5,368 nt of DNA from CAJQQY01 sp964352225 (GTDB taxonomy: Bacteria; Bacteroidota; Bacteroidia; Chitinophagales; Saprospiraceae): contig CAYGRM010000433.1 of assembly GCA_964352225.1 (NCBI GenBank), positions 1 through 5,368 on the forward strand, written 5' to 3'. Below, in pieces: positions 1-5,368 of the stretch; position 1 is the stretch's first letter, and each line of letters starts with the position of its first letter. The notes below the pieces were generated by a model that saw only the letters and a program-made list of their open reading frames with translations, was not told the DNA's origin and did no database searches. The translations under genes were made by a program, and so were the position numbers.

Positions 1-2
1 TG

Positions 3-1001
3 ATGAAACAGTATCTAGCTTTAGATATAGGTGGAACCAAAACTCATATTGCACTTTTCTCCAAGAATGGAAATTCACCACTAACCATAGTCAAAGAAAA
101 AAAATATCTAACTCAACAGGCAAAAGGAGTAGAGGATATGCTCTTTGATTTTGTTCCTACCATGGAAAATATAGAGGCGATAAGTATTGCTTTAGCTGGT
201 CCAGTAATTGGTAATGAAGCTCAATTGACTAATGTGACTTGGAAAGTGGAAAAGGGGAAATTGATAAAAAGTACAGGCATTAATTCTATTCATTTATTGA
301 ATGATCTTGAAGCCTCTGCATTTGGTATTCCATTTTTGGAAAAATCGAATTTGCTTTCCATATTTCAAGCTGAAAAAAAGATACCGGGAAACGCAGCAGT
401 TATCGCTCCCGGAACTGGCCTAGGAGAAGCTGGGATGTATTGGGATGGTCAAAATTTTCATCCATTTGCTACGGAAGGTGGCCATTGTGATTTTTCCCCA
501 AGGGATAAAAGTGATGTTGATTTACTTCGATTTTTGCAAAAAAAATATGAGCATGTAAGTTGGGAAAGATTAGTCTCGGGTCAGGGAATTGTTAATATTT
601 TTGATTTTCTGAGAAGCACTACGGACTCTAAAAATGGAGCAAATTTGTTAGAAGGAGATGTAGCCGCTAACGTTAGTAAAGCTGCATTGCAAGGGGATAA
701 AATAGCAGTTGACACCATGAGGTTATTTATTAAATATTTGGCTATAGAATCTGCAAATATGGCTTTGAAATTTAAATCAACGGGTGGCTTATTTATAGGT
801 GGAGGCATCGTTCCCAAAATTTGGAATGATAAATATCAAGAATTGTTTTTCCAATATTTTTTTGATGTAGGTCGGCTAGAACCATTATTACGATGTATGG
901 ATGTATCCATTATTATGAATCCTAAGTCTGTATTATTTGGGGCTGCTCATTTTGCAGCTAATAGGGTGATAAAGAAAGTAGAAATAAAAAACAACTATTA
1001 G
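3..1001 (+). CDS. glk: Glucokinase (Glk type, ATP-dependent)
   Basis: Cytoplasmic glucokinase, which phosphorylates free glucose to glucose-6-phosphate with ATP at the entry to glycolysis. The 332-residue protein is full length for the family (E. coli Glk has 321). Visible motifs are the N-terminal phosphate loop DIGGTK (residues 8-13), LLND with the expected catalytic base Asp101 preceded by Asn100, the second phosphate motif GTGLG (137-141), EGGHCDFSP (158-166), ERLVSGQG (188-195) and GGLFIGGGIVP (261-271). Asn100, Asp101, Glu158, His161 and Glu188 match the glucose-binding residues of E. coli Glk with an offset of one. DIGGTK resembles the ROK sugar kinases, but the ROK zinc motif CxCGxxGCxE is absent and EGGHxDFxP is typical of the Glk family, so ROK is unlikely. 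The ATG places the phosphate loop at the usual distance from the N-terminus. The upstream ribosome-binding region is outside the window. Stop is TAG. Confidence 0.94.
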   Translation: MKQYLALDIGGTKTHIALFSKNGNSPLTIVKEKKYLTQQAKGVEDMLFDFVPTMENIEAISIALAGPVIGNEAQLTNVTWKVEKGKLIKSTGINSIHLLNDLEASAFGIPFLEKSNLLSIFQAEKKIPGNAAVIAPGTGLGEAGMYWDGQNFHPFATEGGHCDFSPRDKSDVDLLRFLQKKYEHVSWERLVSGQGIVNIFDFLRSTTDSKNGANLLEGDVAANVSKAALQGDKIAVDTMRLFIKYLAIESANMALKFKSTGGLFIGGGIVPKIWNDKYQELFFQYFFDVGRLEPLLRCMDVSIIMNPKSVLFGAAHFAANRVIKKVEIKNNY

Positions 1002-1063
1002 TACTTATAAATACCTCACAATATTCCATTACTAAAAAACTGTTCTTTGTTTTGAATGAATGC

Positions 1064-1091
1064 TTTATTTGAAAAATAAATTTTCCTTTTT
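1064..1091 (+). terminator. Possible weak terminator after glucokinase
   Basis: A perfect 7-base inverted repeat, TTTATTT (1064-1070) and AAATAAA (1074-1080), encloses the 3-base loop GAA and is followed directly by the T-rich run TTTTCCTTTTT. The arrangement is that of a factor-independent terminator, and the position, about 60 bases after the glucokinase stop, fits. The stem is entirely A/T and therefore weak, and such repeats arise by chance in AT-rich intergenic DNA, so the call is tentative. Confidence 0.3.
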
Positions 1092-1113
1092 CCAATAAAT
1101 TCAGGTTCATAAT

Positions 1114-1121
1114 TACCTTTG
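1114..1121 (+). promoter_or_regulatory. Candidate Bacteroidota -7 promoter element
   Basis: TACCTTTG matches the Bacteroidota primary sigma factor -7 consensus TAnnTTTG exactly. It lies 16 bases before the ATG of the flavin oxidoreductase gene, so transcription would start about 5-7 bases downstream and give a leader of only about 10 bases. A clear TTTG -33 box is missing at the expected spacing; only a T-rich stretch (about 1081-1091) lies upstream. An exact match at a sensible place supports it; the absent -33 box weakens it. Confidence 0.42.
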
Positions 1122-1137
1122 TCAGAAAAAATAATTA

Positions 1138-2211
1138 ATGAAAAAATTAGACGATACAGTTTCTTTTGCTTGTGGTGCAAAAATGAAAAATAGATTCATG
1201 CTTGCTCCACTCACCAACACTCAAAGTCACGAAGACGGAGTGCTTTCAGAAGAAGAATTTAATTGGTTGACGATGCGTGCTCAAGGACAATTTGGATTAG
1301 TGATGACTTGTGCCAGCCATGTCCAAGCAGTTGGAAAAGGATTCCCCGGTCAATTAGGCATTTTTGATGATAAACATATTGAAGGACACACTCGATTAGC
1401 TAAGGAAATCAAATCTTACGGAAGTTTGGCAGTTGCTCAATTGCATCATGCTGGAATGAGATCAGAGCCTAGTTTAATTGACGGGCTGCCCGTTGCCCCA
1501 TCAATAGTGGAGCGAAAAGAAGCCAGAGCTTTAACTTTAGTTGAAGTGAAAAAGCTAAGAGATGATTTTATTGCCGCTGCGGTTAGAGCAAAAAAATGTG
1601 GCTATGACGGTGTGGAAATTCATGGAGCACATGGATATATCGTTGCCCAGTTTTTAAGTCAAAGTATCAATCAAAGAAATGACGAATATGGTGGTTCTCT
1701 AGAAAATCGAGCAAGGTTATTATTTGAAATAATTGATGCCGTACGCGAAAAATGTGGAGATAAATTTTTGTTGGGTGTTCGACTTTCTCCAGAAAGATTT
1801 GGAATGCAATTGGCTGAAATGAAAACGCTTTGTCAGCAATTAATTGAAATGGGAAAAATTGATTTCTTGGATATTTCTCTGTGGGATTGTTTTAAATATC
1901 CAGAAGAGGAGGAACATCGAGAGAAAACATTGCTACAACATTTTACTGATCTGGATTTTAAAAATATAAAATTAACGGTAGCTGGTAAAATTCATTCGGC
2001 CAAAGAAGTAACTGAAATTCTAAGTTCAAAAGTCGATTTTGTTACTTTAGGAAGATCAGGAATATTACATCATGATTTTCCCATCAAGGTTATGAATGAT
2101 CCCAATTTCGAAACAATTTCACTTCCTGTCAGCAAAGATTATTTGAAAAGCCAAGGATTGAGTGAAAAGTTTATCAAATATATGGGTAATTGGAAAGGGT
2201 TTGTTGAGTAA
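1138..2211 (+). CDS. OYE-family NADH:flavin oxidoreductase
   Basis: FMN-dependent TIM-barrel enzyme of the old yellow enzyme family (the Oxidored_FMN domain), expected to use NAD(P)H to reduce activated C=C bonds in the cytoplasm. The natural substrate cannot be read from the sequence. The 357 residues cover one complete barrel. Motifs in order: KNRFMLAPLTN (17-27), QLHHAG (101-106), the substrate-binding pair His162/His165 with Tyr167 in HGAHGY (162-167; Tyr167 aligns with the proton-donating Tyr of yeast OYE1), NQRNDEYGGSLENRAR (178-193), GVRLSPE (213-219) and the phosphate-binding LGRSG (304-308). Thr26 takes the place held by Thr in classical OYE and by Cys in YqjM-type enzymes. There is no CxxC cluster and no C-terminal Rossmann domain, which excludes a full-length 2,4-dienoyl-CoA reductase or trimethylamine dehydrogenase type. 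The start follows an A-rich stretch without a Shine-Dalgarno sequence. Gaps of 136 bases before and over 200 after suggest a monocistronic gene. Stop is TAA. Confidence 0.9.
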   Translation: MKKLDDTVSFACGAKMKNRFMLAPLTNTQSHEDGVLSEEEFNWLTMRAQGQFGLVMTCASHVQAVGKGFPGQLGIFDDKHIEGHTRLAKEIKSYGSLAVAQLHHAGMRSEPSLIDGLPVAPSIVERKEARALTLVEVKKLRDDFIAAAVRAKKCGYDGVEIHGAHGYIVAQFLSQSINQRNDEYGGSLENRARLLFEIIDAVREKCGDKFLLGVRLSPERFGMQLAEMKTLCQQLIEMGKIDFLDISLWDCFKYPEEEEHREKTLLQHFTDLDFKNIKLTVAGKIHSAKEVTEILSSKVDFVTLGRSGILHHDFPIKVMNDPNFETISLPVSKDYLKSQGLSEKFIKYMGNWKGFVE

Positions 2212-2461
2212 GCAAGCTTTCAATAAATTATAAGTATTAATTGAATGCTTAATTAGGATATTTGATCAAGAAAATTCATCTACGTTAATACAATGTTAAA
2301 ACAATAATTTTCCCCACCTTTTCTGTTTTAATCGACATCTTCTTAAGGTGAATACTATTTTATAAAAAACTGCCATTAATCTAAAGGAGACTACTTATAT
2401 TGTTGAATTATTTTTTCTCCGTAAAACCATGGTTGAAAACCGAAATACTAAATTTTATTTT
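2212..2461. other. Intergenic leader before the macroglobulin gene
   Basis: This 250-base AT-rich stretch separates the flavin oxidoreductase from the preferred start of the macroglobulin gene. It holds the small hairpin at 2231-2251, a 6-base inverted repeat CACCTT (2315-2320) / AAGGTG (2345-2350) with a 24-base spacer, and a purine-rich AAAGGAG (2383-2389) lying 72 bases before the ATG at 2462. I found no exact TAnnTTTG promoter motif; the closest, GATATTTG at 2257-2264, misses the first T and has no -33 partner. The promoter for the downstream gene is therefore not located. Confidence 0.4.
2231..2251 (+). other. Small hairpin after the flavin oxidoreductase gene
   Basis: TAAGTATT (2231-2238) can pair with AATGCTTA (2244-2251) through eight base pairs, one of them T-G, around a 5-base loop. 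It begins 20 bases after the stop codon and could mark the 3' end of the transcript. No T run follows, so it does not look like a factor-independent terminator. It may be chance. Confidence 0.22.
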
Positions 2462-5356
2462 ATGAAAAAGCTACCCATTTTTTTATTCTCACTTTTATTG
2501 TTAGTAGTACTTTTTAGTTTTTGTAACAATAAAAATACAAAACTGAAAAGCACGATGAATAACGATAATTACTCTGCCGACTGGAAAGTCGTAGACTCAC
2601 TCGAACAAAAAGGTTTGCCTAAATCCGCTTTAGAAAAAGTCGAGGAAATTCAAGGCAAAGCAGTTAAAAGTAATAACCAACCTCAACAAGCCAAATGTTT
2701 GATTTTTCGAGGCAAATTTATGACTCAATTGGAGGAGGATGGTTTTGTCAAAGCAATTAATCAATTTGTTTTGGAAGAAAAACAAGCGGCAGCTCCCATG
2801 AAATCCCTAATTCAGTCCATGCTGGCGGAGCAATTTTCTTCTTATTTGCAACGAAATTATTACCGGTTTAATAATCGAACGGAAACTCCTGATTTCAAAA
2901 CAGATGATATTCGAACGTGGTCGGTGGGACAACTTTCGTCAGAGAGTAGGAAATATTTTTTGAGGTCAGTTGAAGATGAATCTACCAAAAATACGATAAT
3001 TCAAGATTGGGATGCGATCCTTCGTGGTGGGAAAAATGTCGATAATTTAAGACCTACTTTATATGATTTTTTGGCGAATAGAGCCTTAGACTTTTTGATG
3101 AATGAACAGAATTATTTAACTGAACCGGTTTACAAATTTTATATTGATCAAGTGGAGGCATTTGGTGAGGTAAAGGACTTTTCTTCATTTAATTTCCAAA
3201 CTAAAGATTCCTCTTCTGCGAAATATCAAACAGTTCTGTTGTTTCAAAAAATGATTTCGCATCATTTGAATGACACGATGCCGGATGCATTAATTGATGT
3301 TGATTTAAAACGACTCCGGTTCGTTCGTCAAAATGGGGTCATGGATGGAAAAGATGAAATGTATCTGAAAGAGCTAGAAAATTTAGCCACTAAATATGAC
3401 GATTACGAAGCTTCCACGGAAGTACAATATTGGATGGCGAGCTATTACTTGAATAAAGGAAATCAGTACCAACCCAACCCAGATGATACTGGAAAATTTG
3501 ATTTTAAAATAGCTCACGAGATTTGTGAAAAAGCTATTCAAAAATCAAAAGATTCTTATGGAGGAAAACAATGTCAGAATTTGCAGATCCAAATTGAACG
3601 TAAAAATTTGCGAGTGCAAATGGAACAAGTCAATTTACCAAATGAACCTATGTTGGCTTCTATTTCATATAAAAATATCAATAAGGTTTATGGAAAAATT
3701 ATTCGATTAGAAGAGAAGGATAGAAGAAAGATGCAAGGGATGCAGTATGAAAATACTCTAATCCCATTTTTGAATGAGATAAAACCCATCAAAACTTGGA
3801 CACATGATTTACCACAAGTTGGAGATTATCGAGACCATGTAGTAGAAATTAAAGTTGAGGCAATGCCTTTAGGTTTTTACTTGGTGATGATTGCCGATAA
3901 TGAGGAATTTACTGATGATAAAAATGCGGTTTCGTTCTTATCGACTCATGTTTCAAATATTAGTTATTGGACTCGTAGAAATAATTTACAACAAAATGAA
4001 TTCTTCGTTGTCCATCGAAAGACAGGAGAACCCATGAACCAAATTAAAGCTAATTACTTTGTTCGGGAATATAATTCAAATAGCCGAGCATATGATTACT
4101 TAGATCGTGGAGAAGGATATACCGATCAAGACGGATACTTAAAACCTAAAATAGGAGATCGTGAAAATTTCCAAATTAGATGGTCAAAGGGAGATGATGC
4201 ACTAAACTTGGAGGAGTCTTATTCAAATTATTCCTATCCTAGTTCCAGACAGTCCCGAAGACAAATCTCCTTTTTCCTAGATCGAGCGATCTATCGTCCT
4301 GGTCAAACTATCTATTTTAAAGGTCTTTATACAGAGTTTGATATAGAAAATATGCCGTCGATTCTTCCAAATGAAAAAGTGGAAGTAATATTTTATGATG
4401 TGAATTCTCAGGAGGTAGAAAAGAAAACATTTACCACGAATGAATTTGGAACGATCAATGGTTCATTTCAAGCGCCAAGGACCGGGTTGTTGGGACAGAT
4501 GAGAATTCAAGTTTATTCTCTTGGCTCAAAATATTTTAGTGTGGAGGAATATAAACGTCCAAAATTTGAGGTGACATTTGATCCAGTCAAGGAAAGTTTT
4601 AAAATTGGTGAAGAGGTGAAAATCTCAGGTCGTGCCCAAGCATTTGCTGGAAGCAACGTCGATGGAGCAAAGGTCACTTATCGAGTTGTTCGAGAAACCA
4701 TTTATCCTTATTGGAGATGGAGTTGGCGATATTTTCCTCCCTCAGAAAGTATGGAAATTACCAACGGCGAAACGACTACCGATGCTGAAGGAAAATATAA
4801 CATTACATTTACGGCAGTTCCAGATCGGTCTGCTGATGCTGAAAATAAACCTCAATTCACTTACCGAGTTTATGCGGATGTAGTTGACATTACGGGTGAA
4901 ACCCATTCTGCTCAGACGAATGTTTCAGTTGGTCATATTGCTCTAAGTATAGATATTTCTATTCCAACTGAAATAGAAAGAGGTGATTTGCAGAGCAAAG
5001 AATTTAAAATTACTTCGCAAAATTTGAATGGCGAGTTTGAAAATTCTCAAGGAGAAATTACGGTTTATCAGTTAAAAGGGACTAAATGGGATATAGGAAT
5101 TTTCAAGGAAAAGTATTTTCCAAAACCTGACCAATTCCTAATGACCATAGAAGAGTTCAGGAAAGATTTCCCTAATGATATTTATCATGAGGAAAATGTT
5201 TTTGAAAAAATGGAACTAGGAAAAGAAGTGGTTAAAACGAGATATGATGCTTCCCGAAATCCAACTTTTGTTTTTGGAAATCCGAAATTAAATCTTGGTG
5301 GTCATGTTTTAATCTTAAAGACAAAAGATAAGTATGGAGAAGATATCGAATTATAA
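2462..5356 (+). CDS. Alpha-2-macroglobulin-like lipoprotein, apparently truncated
   Basis: N-terminal half of a bacterial alpha-2-macroglobulin, an envelope protein thought to trap or inhibit attacking proteases. ATG 2462 is preferred over the in-frame ATG 2429 because it puts MKK and a hydrophobic signal segment (residues 4-20) at the very N-terminus; Cys21 follows in LFSFC, a plausible but imperfect lipobox (Phe at -1). No acidic surface-export signal follows Cys21, so a periplasm-facing anchor is likely. Residues about 40-380 are helical, partly TPR-like. An MG1-like strand region starts near 382 (LRVQMEQVNLP), an Ig-like domain near 514 (VVHRKTGEP), and MG2 near 600 with the hallmark DRAIYRPGQTIYFKG (607-621). 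VEEYKRPKFEV (694-704) and the aromatic YPYWRWSWRYFPP (748-760) follow. There is no CxEQ thioester, and the C-terminal macroglobulin and thioester-type domains are missing. The 964 codons compare with about 1,650 in E. coli YfhM and usually about 1,900 in Bacteroidota. After the TAA the same frame reads KYFT, so the gene is probably interrupted. Family call is firm; an intact product is doubtful. Confidence 0.86.
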   Translation: MKKLPIFLFSLLLLVVLFSFCNNKNTKLKSTMNNDNYSADWKVVDSLEQKGLPKSALEKVEEIQGKAVKSNNQPQQAKCLIFRGKFMTQLEEDGFVKAINQFVLEEKQAAAPMKSLIQSMLAEQFSSYLQRNYYRFNNRTETPDFKTDDIRTWSVGQLSSESRKYFLRSVEDESTKNTIIQDWDAILRGGKNVDNLRPTLYDFLANRALDFLMNEQNYLTEPVYKFYIDQVEAFGEVKDFSSFNFQTKDSSSAKYQTVLLFQKMISHHLNDTMPDALIDVDLKRLRFVRQNGVMDGKDEMYLKELENLATKYDDYEASTEVQYWMASYYLNKGNQYQPNPDDTGKFDFKIAHEICEKAIQKSKDSYGGKQCQNLQIQIERKNLRVQMEQVNLPNEPMLASISYKNINKVYGKIIRLEEKDRRKMQGMQYENTLIPFLNEIKPIKTWTHDLPQVGDYRDHVVEIKVEAMPLGFYLVMIADNEEFTDDKNAVSFLSTHVSNISYWTRRNNLQQNEFFVVHRKTGEPMNQIKANYFVREYNSNSRAYDYLDRGEGYTDQDGYLKPKIGDRENFQIRWSKGDDALNLEESYSNYSYPSSRQSRRQISFFLDRAIYRPGQTIYFKGLYTEFDIENMPSILPNEKVEVIFYDVNSQEVEKKTFTTNEFGTINGSFQAPRTGLLGQMRIQVYSLGSKYFSVEEYKRPKFEVTFDPVKESFKIGEEVKISGRAQAFAGSNVDGAKVTYRVVRETIYPYWRWSWRYFPPSESMEITNGETTTDAEGKYNITFTAVPDRSADAENKPQFTYRVYADVVDITGETHSAQTNVSVGHIALSIDISIPTEIERGDLQSKEFKITSQNLNGEFENSQGEITVYQLKGTKWDIGIFKEKYFPKPDQFLMTIEEFRKDFPNDIYHEENVFEKMELGKEVVKTRYDASRNPTFVFGNPKLNLGGHVLILKTKDKYGEDIEL
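5354..5356 (+). other. Suspected premature in-frame stop codon
   Basis: TAA ends the macroglobulin frame after TKDKYGEDIEL. The next codons in the same frame are AAA TAC TTT ACA (Lys-Tyr-Phe-Thr), which reads like the expected continuation of this beta-strand-rich region. Because the frame is unchanged on both sides, a single substitution such as AAA to TAA would explain it; an insertion or deletion would not. Only 12 bases follow, so downstream coding cannot be shown. Confidence 0.6.
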
Positions 5357-5368
5357 AAATACTTTACA

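Noticed and set aside
581..817. Open frame of 78 codons on the – strand inside glucokinase
   Set aside because: It lies wholly within the strongly conserved glucokinase frame and has no recognisable domain or start context.
2315..2350. Inverted repeat CACCTT / AAGGTG as an operator or riboswitch stem
   Set aside because: Only six bases pair across a 24-base spacer; this is expected by chance in a 250-base region, and no known riboswitch core is visible.
2386..2420. GGAGA pairing with TCTCC to hide the AAAGGAG sequence
   Set aside because: A five-base stem with a 25-base loop is too weak to support a regulatory claim.
3525..3710. Open frame of 61 codons in another + frame inside the macroglobulin gene
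   Set aside because: It is a shadow of the family-typical MG1 region, low in complexity and rich in Lys and Ile, as expected for AT-rich out-of-frame translation.
4632..4883. Open frame of 83 codons in another + frame inside the macroglobulin gene
   Set aside because: The overlapping frame encodes the conserved macroglobulin strands and the aromatic motif; this one shows no motif.
5354..5356. TAA as a reassigned sense codon
   Set aside because: The flavin oxidoreductase gene ends normally at TAA and no complete gene here has an internal TAA, so the standard bacterial code is the simpler reading.

Overview
The window is AT-rich (roughly one third G+C by eye). It carries three genes on the + strand and nothing convincing on the – strand. 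The protein families, the lack of Shine-Dalgarno sequences directly before the starts, and a TAnnTTTG-type promoter motif suggest a member of the Bacteroidota, perhaps of the Cytophagales. That placement is inference; there is no rRNA or other phylogenetic marker here.

Layout: (1) 3-1001, a complete glucokinase of the E. coli Glk type, whose ATG overlaps a possible upstream TGA as TGATG. (2) 1002-1137, a short intergenic stretch with a weak A/T hairpin followed by a T-rich run, and a good -7 promoter match just before the next gene. (3) 1138-2211, a complete single-domain old yellow enzyme (OYE)-family flavin oxidoreductase. (4) 2212-2428 and on to the likely start at 2462, a leader region with a small hairpin, an AAAGGAG sequence and a possible 21-codon upstream frame. 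(5) 2462-5356, the N-terminal half of a large alpha-2-macroglobulin-like, probably lipid-anchored cell-envelope protein.

The main anomaly is the end of the third gene. The reading frame stops at TAA (5354-5356) after 964 codons, about half the usual length of Bacteroidota alpha-2-macroglobulins and before any thioester or C-terminal domain. The four codons after the stop, in the same frame, read Lys-Tyr-Phe-Thr, which looks like a continuation of the protein. A nonsense substitution, a sequencing error or a split gene would explain this better than a natural end. The window stops 12 bases later, so it cannot be settled here.

The three genes do not form an obvious pathway. Glucokinase is cytoplasmic sugar metabolism, the OYE enzyme is a cytoplasmic ene-reductase of unknown substrate, and the macroglobulin is an envelope protein probably acting in defence against proteases. 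Gaps of 136 and at least 217 bases suggest separate transcription units. I found no mobile element, CRISPR array, tRNA or rRNA, and no clear sign of a novel system.
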